Assembly (NCBI GenBank): GCA_028291305.1
Contig: JAQGII010000459.1
Coordinates: 1 to 5,915, forward strand
DNA: 5,915 bases
Source of the DNA: Caulobacteraceae bacterium
Lineage (GTDB): Bacteria; Pseudomonadota; Alphaproteobacteria; Caulobacterales; Caulobacteraceae
Direction of reading: 5' to 3'
Under the pieces are notes generated by a model. That model searched no databases and was not told the DNA's origin. It was given only the letters and a program-made list of their open reading frames with translations. The position numbers and the translations under genes were made by a program. Shown piece by piece: positions 1-5,576 of this stretch. Positions within the stretch are counted from its first letter, which is position 1; each line of letters begins with the position of its first letter.

Positions 1-1
1 C

Positions 2-136
2 GCCGGAGGGCTTGGCCTGTTGGTCGGCCTGCTTTGGTGGCCGATCGGCGCCGTCGCGGGCGTGGGGTTCATCCTCTACTTCCTCGGCGCGGTCGGCGCG
101 CATCTGCGCGTCAAGGACAACAAGTTCGCGGCCGCG
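2..136 (+). other. DoxX-like C-terminal segment fused to PiT
   Basis: The translation from 2 reads AGGLGLLVGLLWWPIG, then a glycine-rich hydrophobic segment, then LYFLGAVGAHLRVKD and a final hydrophobic stretch. This pattern (LGLL-G, PIG-A, LYF-GAV-HLR) resembles the last part of DoxX-like (DoxX_2) membrane proteins. It continues with no stop or frameshift into the first PiT helix, ALIVLLIAVALIFDFLNG. The resemblance is from memory of the family, not an alignment. The left part of any DoxX-like domain is outside the window. Confidence 0.55.
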
Positions 137-1129
137 CTGATCGTCCTGCTGATCGCCGTCGCGCTGATCTTCGATTTTCTCAACGGCCTGCATGACGCCG
201 CCAATTCCATCGCCACCATCGTCTCCACCCGCGTTCTACCGGCGCAATACGCCGTGATCTGGGCGGCCTTCTTCAACTTCATCGCTTTCACCGTGTTCGG
301 GCTGCACGTGGCCCAGACCGTGGGCAAGGGCATCATCCAGCCCGGCATCGTCAGCGATGCGGTGATCTTCGGCGCGCTCGGCGGCGCCATCACCTGGAAC
401 GTCGCCACTTGGCTCCTGGGTATCCCGTCGTCCAGCTCGCACGCCCTGATCGGCGGCCTGGTGGGGGCGGGCGTGGCCAAGGGCGGCCTGCAGCCGATCG
501 TCTGGGGCGGGGTGGTCAAGACGGCCATCGGCATCGTGGTCTCGCCGGCGGTGGGTTTCGCCCTGGCCCTGGCGATGGTGCTGCTGGTCTCCTGGCTGTT
601 CGTGCGCGCGCGGCCGGCGATGGCCGACCACACCTTCCGCCGGCTGCAGTTCGTCTCGGCCTCCCTCTATTCGCTCGGGCATGGCGGCAACGACGCGCAG
701 AAGACCATGGGCGTAATCGCGGTGCTACTGTACGCTCACGGCAAGCTGGACGGCGCCTTCCATGTCCCCCTGTGGGTAGTGCTGAGTTGCCAGACGGCGA
801 TGGCGCTGGGCACCCTGTTCGGCGGCTGGCGCATCGTCCACACCATGGGTTCGCGCATCACCCGCCTATCCCCGCAACAGGGCTTCTGCGCCGAGACCGG
901 CGGGGCGATCACGCTGTTCCTGGCCACCAACCTGGGCGTGCCCGTCTCCACCACCCACACCATCACCGGCGCCATTGTCGGCGTCGGCGCCGCGCGGCGG
1001 GTCTCGGCGGTGCGCTGGAACGTGGCCACCAACATCGTCTGGGCGTGGGTCATCACCATGCCCTGCGCCGCGCTGCTGAGCGCCCTGTTCTACTTCCTGG
1101 CGCGCGGCGCGCATCTGGTCTTCGGCTGA
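2..1129 (+). CDS. PiT-family inorganic phosphate transporter, 5' partial, with DoxX-like N-terminal extension
   Basis: Inner-membrane low-affinity phosphate permease of the PiT family, which moves phosphate (often as a metal-phosphate complex) coupled to a cation gradient. Both halves of the family's duplicated signature are visible: DFLNGLHDAANSIA near 173-214 and SLGHGGNDAQKTMG near 674-715. The PSSSSHALIGG and PVSTTHTITGA loops near 424-456 and 940-972 are also present, and hydrophobic membrane segments run throughout. The 3' end is intact (TGA 1127-1129). The reading frame is open to the left edge, so the true start lies outside the window. In-frame TTG at 20 and GTG at 62 exist, but no ATG lies between the edge and the PiT core. 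About 40 residues precede the PiT core and resemble the end of a DoxX-like membrane protein rather than a PiT leader. The PiT portion itself matches short rhizobial-type Pit proteins of about 335 residues from memory. The TGA overlaps the next gene's ATG, suggesting one transcript. Confidence 0.93.
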   Translation, partial: AGGLGLLVGLLWWPIGAVAGVGFILYFLGAVGAHLRVKDNKFAAALIVLLIAVALIFDFLNGLHDAANSIATIVSTRVLPAQYAVIWAAFFNFIAFTVFGLHVAQTVGKGIIQPGIVSDAVIFGALGGAITWNVATWLLGIPSSSSHALIGGLVGAGVAKGGLQPIVWGGVVKTAIGIVVSPAVGFALALAMVLLVSWLFVRARPAMADHTFRRLQFVSASLYSLGHGGNDAQKTMGVIAVLLYAHGKLDGAFHVPLWVVLSCQTAMALGTLFGGWRIVHTMGSRITRLSPQQGFCAETGGAITLFLATNLGVPVSTTHTITGAIVGVGAARRVSAVRWNVATNIVWAWVITMPCAALLSALFYFLARGAHLVFG

Positions 1130-1575
1130 TGCGCAAGCCCAAGAGCACGCTCGGCAAACCCAAGAGGAGGACCCAACAGTTCGCCGCCCTCCCCTGGCGC
1201 CGCAAGGCGGCGGGCGGGATCGAGGTGCTGGTGATTACCTCGCGCGAGACGCGGCGCTGGGTGCTGCCCAAGGGTTGGCCGATGAAGGACCGCACGCCGG
1301 CCCAGGCGGCCGCGCAGGAAGCCTACGAGGAGGCCGGCGTGATCGGCGACGCCGCCGCCGAACCTGTGGGCGATTACGGCTACGGCAAGCGGATGCCCCG
1401 CGGGGCCGTGCACGACGTGCGGGTGGCGGTGTTCGCCTTGGAGGTGTTCGTCGAACACCTGGCCTGGCCGGAAAAGGACCAGCGCGAGAAGCTGTGGACC
1501 TCACGCGAGGAGGCCGCCGACCTGGTGGACGAGCCGGAGCTGAAGGACCTGATCCGCGCCTTCGACCCTCAGTAG
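1129..1575 (+). CDS. Nudix hydrolase, diphosphoinositol-phosphohydrolase-like type
   Basis: A 148-residue cytoplasmic Nudix-fold pyrophosphohydrolase, close to the minimal length of the family. The Nudix helix lies at residues 49-71, following the LPKG motif. Glutamates E64, E67 and E68, which in the family coordinate the divalent metal, are all kept (QEAYEEAGV). Two consensus positions differ: the first box glutamate is R55, and the arginine of REUXEE is Q63. The PKGWPxK start of the box resembles enzymes acting on diphosphoinositol polyphosphates or dinucleoside polyphosphates. The first 26 residues are strongly basic (about ten Lys/Arg), which would suit a highly phosphorylated substrate. 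The ATG overlaps the transporter's TGA by one base and has no clear ribosome binding site, so translational coupling is likely. The start is fixed by this overlap and the typical length. Its substrate cannot be read from sequence; a link to phosphate or polyphosphate metabolism is inferred from the neighbour only. It ends tail to tail with the oxygenase gene, overlapping 7 bases. Confidence 0.9.
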   Translation: MRKPKSTLGKPKRRTQQFAALPWRRKAAGGIEVLVITSRETRRWVLPKGWPMKDRTPAQAAAQEAYEEAGVIGDAAAEPVGDYGYGKRMPRGAVHDVRVAVFALEVFVEHLAWPEKDQREKLWTSREEAADLVDEPELKDLIRAFDPQ

Positions 1576-2366
1576 GCGAACAGCCGGTAGCTTTCCCCCG
1601 CCAGGCCCGCCTCCTCCACCGTCTCGAACACCGGGTTGAACCGCAGCTGGCGCCGGGCGCGCTCGGGCAGGCCCTCGAGCACCGGGCGGGGCACGCGGAT
1701 GTTGACCTCGGGCCTGTACAGCCAGCGGCGGCTGTAGCCGATCACCACCATTGGGCGGGGAATGTCCGAGGGATTGGGCGTGCCGCGGTGGATATGGCGC
1801 ACGTCGCGGATCATCACGTCGCCGCGGTTCATATAGGCCCTGACCAGGGGCGCCTCGCCGGTCTCGATCCGGCGCAGGCCCTCGGCCTTGGACAGCATAT
1901 GCGTGCCCGCCGCCCACTCCATCGGACCGGTCTCGTCGGTGACGTCGACCAGGGGGAAGTTGACCGCCAGCTGATACGGCGGGCTTTCGGCGCCGGTCTC
2001 CGGGAATAGCAGCTGGGTGTCGCGATGCAGGGGCTGGTAGTCGGACCCGCGCACCGGGGTATCGCTGGCCAGCTGGCACATCACCCCGTCGGCGCCGACC
2101 AGCTCCGCCACCACCGCCATGATCGCGTCATTGTCGATGATCGCCGGATCGGCCCACAGGCCGTGGAACGGCAGGGTGACGTAGAAGCGGCCCGGCCCGC
2201 GGTTGGGGTCGTCGCTCTCGGTGGCCATCGCCTCCGCCAGCAGCGGCTGGAAGGCCGCGTTCCAGGCGTCGATCGTCTCCACCGCAAACAGCCCGCGCAG
2301 GATGGTGGCGCTGGTGCTGCGCACCTCGTCGGCGTGGGCCCTGGCCTGCTCGGCGGTCATGGTCAT
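1569..2366 (-). CDS. Phytanoyl-CoA dioxygenase (PhyH)-family Fe(II)/2-oxoglutarate oxygenase
   Basis: A 265-residue non-haem iron oxygenase of the PhyH family, whose members hydroxylate or halogenate small molecules using 2-oxoglutarate and O2. The iron-binding HxD motif is H114-R115-D116, in the context DYQPLHRDTQLLFP. The distal histidine is most likely H193 in HIHRGTPNPSD, and R204 in RPMVVIGYSRRW is the likely 2-oxoglutarate carboxylate ligand. Length is normal and no signal peptide is seen. The frame is open 18 codons further upstream, but the start at 2366 is preferred: the extension is Arg/Ala-rich and unlike the family, and AGGGA (2375-2379 on the complementary strand) sits 8 bases before this ATG. 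A second ATG lies two codons later. The gene follows ribA on the same strand after 81 bases with no evident terminator, so the two may be co-transcribed. Its substrate is unknown; a role in modifying a product of the adjacent GTP cyclohydrolase pathway is speculation. Confidence 0.88.
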   Translation of the reverse strand: MTMTAEQARAHADEVRSTSATILRGLFAVETIDAWNAAFQPLLAEAMATESDDPNRGPGRFYVTLPFHGLWADPAIIDNDAIMAVVAELVGADGVMCQLASDTPVRGSDYQPLHRDTQLLFPETGAESPPYQLAVNFPLVDVTDETGPMEWAAGTHMLSKAEGLRRIETGEAPLVRAYMNRGDVMIRDVRHIHRGTPNPSDIPRPMVVIGYSRRWLYRPEVNIRVPRPVLEGLPERARRQLRFNPVFETVEEAGLAGESYRLFAY

Positions 2367-2447
2367 GGCGGCGTTCCCTGCCCTCCCCGCCCGCTGCACA
2401 GCGCGGGACCGGCCGGCCAAGTTCCGCCCCGCTGGCGCCCCGCCCGG
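2367..2447 (-). other. Short ribA-to-oxygenase intergenic spacer
   Basis: These 81 GC-rich bases separate the ribA stop from the oxygenase start. They hold a ribosome binding site candidate for the oxygenase, a GGCCGGCC palindrome at 2411-2418, and a weak 5-bp inverted repeat (CCCGC/GCGGG) around 2390-2407 with no following T-run. I see no convincing promoter or intrinsic terminator, which is consistent with read-through from ribA. Confidence 0.5.
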
Positions 2448-3566
2448 TCAGTCGGTCCCGGTCGCCTCGCCGCGGTCCCGCAGGTCGTGCAGGATGGGTT
2501 GGGCGCGGGCGGCCTTGGTGTGCAGGTAGCTGTGGTTCTGGGCGGTGACGCCGCCGAACAGGGCCTGCCGGCCGGCCACCTCGATCCCCGCCCGGGTCAG
2601 GGCGCCGATCTTCTCGGGGTTGTTGGTCAGCAGGGTGATCTTGCGGTAGCCCAGGGTGTGCAGGATCGAGGCGGCGTATTCGTAGCGTCGCTCGTCGGCC
2701 GAGAAGCCCAGCACCGCATCGGCGTCGATGGTGTCGAAACCGTCGTCCTGCAGGGCGTAGGCGCGCATCTTGTTGCCGATGCCGATGCCGCGGCCTTCCT
2801 GGTCAAGATAGAGCAGCACCCCGCCGCCCTCTTCGGCCAGGCGGGCCATGGCGTTCTTCAACTGGTCGCCGCAGTCGCAGCGCAGGGAGCCGAACAGGTC
2901 GCCGGTCAGGCAGGCGGAGTGGGCGCGCACCAGCACCGGCTTGGCCGGATCGGGATCGCCGACGACGATGGCCACCTGGTCGCGCGGGGCCGGGCCGCCG
3001 CGGAACACCATGAAGCGGCCCTTGATGCCGCTGGCCAGGGGCACGTCCGCCTGGGATACGATCTCCAGGTCGTAGGGCGCGTTGGGCTCGCCGGCCGGGG
3101 CGTCGATGCGGTAGCGCTGCAGGCGCGCCGGCAGCTGGGCGTCCAGCGGCAGGGGCGCGGCCAGCACGGCCGGCAGCAGCAGGGCGGTCTTGCACAGGTC
3201 GATGGCCCCGAGGGCGCCGGCCGTGGCCTCGGTCCAGGTGGTGGGCGCCTTTAGGCGCGGGTCGGACGCCAGGTGCTTGGCGGACTGCAGGTCCAGGCCC
3301 GCCAGCGGCAGGGCCACCTCATAGTCCACCGCCAGGCCCATCATGCGGGCCCGCTGCGGGGTCAGGGCGAGGACGCCGTTGTCGAGGCCGGAGAAGACGC
3401 CGAACAGGGACGGCGACGCGCCGTCGAGCGCGGCGGTCAGGGTCAGACGCCCCGCCGCCTCGATCAGCAGCGGACGACCAGCGCGCAGCTCGGCGGCGGC
3501 GCGGTCCTGGGCCAGGTGGGCGTCATCGCTCAGCACCTTGCCCAGAAGGGTCGAAAATTCGCTCAA
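2448..3566 (-). CDS. ribA: GTP cyclohydrolase II with degenerate DHBP-synthase-like N-terminal domain
   Basis: A 372-residue two-domain protein. The C-terminal domain (about 160-372) is GTP cyclohydrolase II, which opens GTP to 2,5-diamino-6-ribosylamino-4(3H)-pyrimidinone 5'-phosphate, the first step of riboflavin synthesis. Zinc ligands C219, C230 and C232 (CLTGDLFGSLRCDCGDQL), the QEGRGIG loop (256-262), Y270, D291 and R293 match E. coli RibA C54, C65, C67, Y105, D126 and R128. The LLTNNPEKI motif follows at 312-320. The first ~150 residues look like the RibB fold (GRPLLIEAAGR..., then LALTPQRARMMGL) but lack the acidic DDEDRENEGD metal/substrate loop, so DHBP synthase activity is unlikely. 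The start is TTG at 3566, supported by GGAGGG (3571-3576 on the complement) 4 bases upstream. The gene is divergent from the RibD-like gene and probably leads a transcript that includes the oxygenase. It may be the cell's riboflavin RibA or a specialised copy; sequence alone does not decide. Confidence 0.94.
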   Translation of the reverse strand: MSEFSTLLGKVLSDDAHLAQDRAAAELRAGRPLLIEAAGRLTLTAALDGASPSLFGVFSGLDNGVLALTPQRARMMGLAVDYEVALPLAGLDLQSAKHLASDPRLKAPTTWTEATAGALGAIDLCKTALLLPAVLAAPLPLDAQLPARLQRYRIDAPAGEPNAPYDLEIVSQADVPLASGIKGRFMVFRGGPAPRDQVAIVVGDPDPAKPVLVRAHSACLTGDLFGSLRCDCGDQLKNAMARLAEEGGGVLLYLDQEGRGIGIGNKMRAYALQDDGFDTIDADAVLGFSADERRYEYAASILHTLGYRKITLLTNNPEKIGALTRAGIEVAGRQALFGGVTAQNHSYLHTKAARAQPILHDLRDRGEATGTD

Positions 3567-3729
3567 AGGTCCCTCCGAATGGGTCCAACAAAAAACGCGC
3601 GCGCGGGTTCGGATAGGTGAAAGGCGGGTCTATGAACCATATCGACCTGGGCTTTCAATGAACGTTGCGTGTTGTATCTACAAGAGCAGCCTGGGACAAA
3701 CAGGCGCTGTCCCAGGCCACCAAGAGGAT
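3567..3729. promoter_or_regulatory. Divergent ribA / ribD-like intergenic region
   Basis: These 163 bases separate two divergently transcribed genes and must carry both promoters. On the ribA strand, TTGAAA (3653-3658) followed after 18 bases by CATAGA (3629-3634) is a weak -35/-10 candidate that would leave a leader of about 55 bases. For the ribD-like direction I see no convincing hexamer pair. The region is visibly less GC-rich than the flanking genes. It also contains A6 next to (CG)5 at 3590-3605, a spaced GGTTC/GAACC repeat (3606-3610 and 3634-3638), and a strong hairpin (3689-3717). The conserved FMN riboswitch sequences are not recognisable. Confidence 0.45.
3689..3717 (+). repeat. 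Perfect 10-bp inverted repeat before the ribD-like ribosome binding site
   Basis: GCCTGGGACA (3689-3698) and its exact reverse complement TGTCCCAGGC (3708-3717) flank a 9-base loop, AACAGGCGC. The hairpin ends 6 bases before the GAGG ribosome binding site (3724-3727). The loop itself carries CAGGC (3701-3705), which could pair instead with GCCTG at 3689-3693, so two mutually exclusive folds exist. No T-run follows, which argues against an intrinsic terminator. It could be an operator for a dimeric repressor or an RNA element controlling translation of the RibD-like gene. Confidence 0.6.
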
Positions 3730-4527
3730 ATGTTGCTTAGCCCGAGCGAAAACCAGGACCCCGCCGCCTTTGCCTTGCACAAAGTCTGGCCGTCCCTGGT
3801 CGATTTGGCGGCGGGCCGCGGCGCCGAGGCCCCGCCCACGCCGGACGACTGCCCCCTGTGGAGCCTCTATGCGCCGGTCGCGCTGGGCCGCGCCGACCCC
3901 GCCTTCGTCATCGGCCAGCTCGGTCAGTCGCTCGACGGCCGGGTGGCCACGGCCACCGGCAAGTCGCGCTACATCAACGGCCCCGAGGCCATCCGCCACC
4001 TGCACCGCCTGCGCGCCCTGGTCGACGCGGTGGTGGTGGGGATCGGCACGGTGATCGCCGACGATCCGCAGCTGAACGTGCGCGAGGTCGAGGGCCCCTG
4101 TCCCGCCCGCGTGGTGATCGACCCCAATTTCCGCCTGCCCGCCGAAACCCGCATGGGCTGCGACGGCGTCGCGCCGGTGTTCGCCATCCAGAGCGAGGCG
4201 CGGGCGCGGCCGGACGGGATCACGCCCCTCGTGGTCCCCGGCGCCGGGGACGGCATCGCCCCGGCCGATATCGTGGCGGCCCTGGCCGAGCATGGCTTCA
4301 AGCGCATCCTGATCGAGGGCGGCGCGGCGACGGTCTCGACCTTCCTGGCGGCAGGGGCGCTTCACCGGCTGCACCTGTCCATCGCTCCCATGATCATCGG
4401 ATCGGGTCCCGTCGGGATCAACCTGCCGCCCATCGACGAGTTGGCTTGCGCCCGGCGCCCGCGCACCGTGACGCATCATTTGGGCGCGGATGTGTTGTTC
4501 GATTGCGCGTTCGAAATGCCGGCCTAG
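3730..4527 (+). CDS. Stand-alone RibD C-terminal (reductase) domain protein
   Basis: A 265-residue protein of the RibD C-terminal / dihydrofolate-reductase-like fold, which in riboflavin synthesis uses NADPH to reduce the ribose of the aminopyrimidine phosphate to ribityl. Motifs in order: SLDGR (67-71), YINGPEAIRHLHRLRALVDA (81-100), GIGTVIADDPQLNVR (104-118), RVVIDPNFRLP (127-137) and LIEGGAATVSTFL (194-206). The deaminase domain of bifunctional RibD, with its HAE and PCxxxGxxPPC zinc motifs, is absent. Residues 1-50 form a different leader with PLWSLYAPV just before the domain. Start choice is uncertain. ATG 3730 has GAGG only 2 bases away, TTG 3733 has better spacing (5), and ATG 3658 would add an unlikely Cys-rich leader and run through the hairpin. 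It stands divergent from ribA and tail to tail with the glycosyltransferase gene. Without the deaminase it resembles RIB7-type or archaeal reductases that act on the undeaminated GTP cyclohydrolase product, or it serves another pathway. Confidence 0.88.
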   Translation: MLLSPSENQDPAAFALHKVWPSLVDLAAGRGAEAPPTPDDCPLWSLYAPVALGRADPAFVIGQLGQSLDGRVATATGKSRYINGPEAIRHLHRLRALVDAVVVGIGTVIADDPQLNVREVEGPCPARVVIDPNFRLPAETRMGCDGVAPVFAIQSEARARPDGITPLVVPGAGDGIAPADIVAALAEHGFKRILIEGGAATVSTFLAAGALHRLHLSIAPMIIGSGPVGINLPPIDELACARRPRTVTHHLGADVLFDCAFEMPA

Positions 4528-5576
4528 AGCCGGTCGAGGCAGGCGGCGATCTGCTCGGCCGTCCGGTCCCATCCCGTCAGCGACGCGCCGGCCCGGCGCG
4601 CGCCCTCGGCCAGCAGAGCCCGGCGGTCGGGACCCTCCACCAGGGCGCGCAGGGCCTCCGCGAAGGCTTCGGCGTCGCCGGGCTCCACCAGCAGGCCCGC
4701 CTCGGCGCCGACCACTTCGGGAATGGCGCCGCCCGTCGTCGCCACGATGGGCAGGCCGCAGGCCATGGCCTCGGAGAAGACCATCCCGTAGCCTTCGTAG
4801 AGGCTGGCCAGGGTGAAGATGTCGGCCCAGGCGTAGAGGGACGCGGCCTCGGCTTCCGAGACCTCCCCGACCACGGCGATGCGATCCGTCAGGCCGAGAT
4901 CGGCGACCTGCTGCTTCAGATCGTCCGCCGTCTCCGGGTCGCGCTCCAGGCTGCCGGCGATGGTGCAGGTCCAGTCGAGATCGGCGATCCGGCTGAGGGC
5001 GTCCACCAGCACATGGTGGGCCTTGCGCGGGTTGATCGAGCCCATCGCCAGCAGGCGTACAGGCCCTGGCCGGCGCTCGCCGCGCGGGGCCGGCGGGACG
5101 ATGTCCACCCCCGGCGCAGCCACGGTGATCATCGCGCCCGGCACGTCGAAGGCGTGTTCGACGATGGCGGCGGTGGTCTCGCTGGTGACGATCACCGCCC
5201 GGCAGGAGGCCAGGGCGTCCCGCTCGGAGGCGGCGAACTCCGCCGCGATGTTGGGCGACAGGCCGGTCTCCAGGGCCAGCGGGTGATGCACCAGTGCGAC
5301 CAGGCGAAGACGCTGCGCCTCGCGCCGGGCCAGGCCCGACAGCACGCCCAGGGCCAGGCCGTCGATGACCACCAGGGCGCCGTCCGGGACGGCCGCGAGG
5401 CTGTCGTCCACCGCGTCGCGGTCCACCTCGTTGGGGAAGGGGAAGCTGGCCGGCCAGGTCAGCAGCTCCACCCACCAGCCGTCCTCGCGCAGGGCCTCGA
5501 TCACCTTGCGGTCGTAGAGGGCGCCGCCGGTGCGCGTCTCGATGTCGCCGGGAACGGCGAAGTAAACCCTAGGCAA
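4524..5576 (-). CDS. Family 4 (GT4) glycosyltransferase
   Basis: A 350-residue cytoplasmic GT-B-fold retaining glycosyltransferase of the GT4 type. The N-terminal acceptor half has VALVHHPLALETG (93-105). The linker and donor half begins near 170 with LLAMGSINPRKAHHVLVDAL, where R184 and K185 are the usual donor-phosphate contacts. The EX7E motif is E261-GYGMVFS-E269, followed by AMACGLPIVATTGGAIPEVV. Length is normal for the family and no membrane segment is seen. The start is TTG at 5576: GAGG on the minus strand lies 6 bases upstream, and the gene overlaps the end of the PTPS-like gene by 8 bases, implying translational coupling. The stop is the reverse strand of the CTAG that also ends the RibD-like gene. 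Donor and acceptor are not readable. Coupling to a PTPS-like protein suggests a soluble pterin- or pyrimidine-like acceptor, as with the cyanobacterial tetrahydrobiopterin glucosyltransferases. A cell-envelope glycan role is the plain alternative. Confidence 0.9.
   Translation of the reverse strand: MPRVYFAVPGDIETRTGGALYDRKVIEALREDGWWVELLTWPASFPFPNEVDRDAVDDSLAAVPDGALVVIDGLALGVLSGLARREAQRLRLVALVHHPLALETGLSPNIAAEFAASERDALASCRAVIVTSETTAAIVEHAFDVPGAMITVAAPGVDIVPPAPRGERRPGPVRLLAMGSINPRKAHHVLVDALSRIADLDWTCTIAGSLERDPETADDLKQQVADLGLTDRIAVVGEVSEAEAASLYAWADIFTLASLYEGYGMVFSEAMACGLPIVATTGGAIPEVVGAEAGLLVEPGDAEAFAEALRALVEGPDRRALLAEGARRAGASLTGWDRTAEQIAACLDRL

Noticed and set aside
2390..2418. Possible intrinsic terminator between ribA and the oxygenase gene
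   Set aside because: Only a 5-bp stem with an 8-base loop and a GGCCGGCC palindrome are present, with no T-run in the direction of transcription.
2025..3254. Plus-strand open frame of 409 codons opposite ribA and the oxygenase
   Set aside because: Gly/Ala/Val/Gln/His-rich shadow translation with no domain, antisense to two genes with intact catalytic motifs.
3567..3729. FMN riboswitch between ribA and the RibD-like gene
   Set aside because: The position and gene context would fit, but the conserved RFN core segments are not recognisable on either strand; only a GGTGAAA-like string occurs.
3658..3729. Upstream ATG start (3658) for the RibD-like protein
   Set aside because: It adds 24 residues with a Cys-rich composition unlike the family, has no ribosome binding site, and would translate the perfect hairpin. 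The start at 3730 or 3733 near GAGG is more likely.
3655..5475. Minus-strand open frame of 606 codons
   Set aside because: Low-complexity translation, out of frame with the GT4 gene and antisense to the RibD-like gene. The GT4 frame has clear motifs; this one has none.
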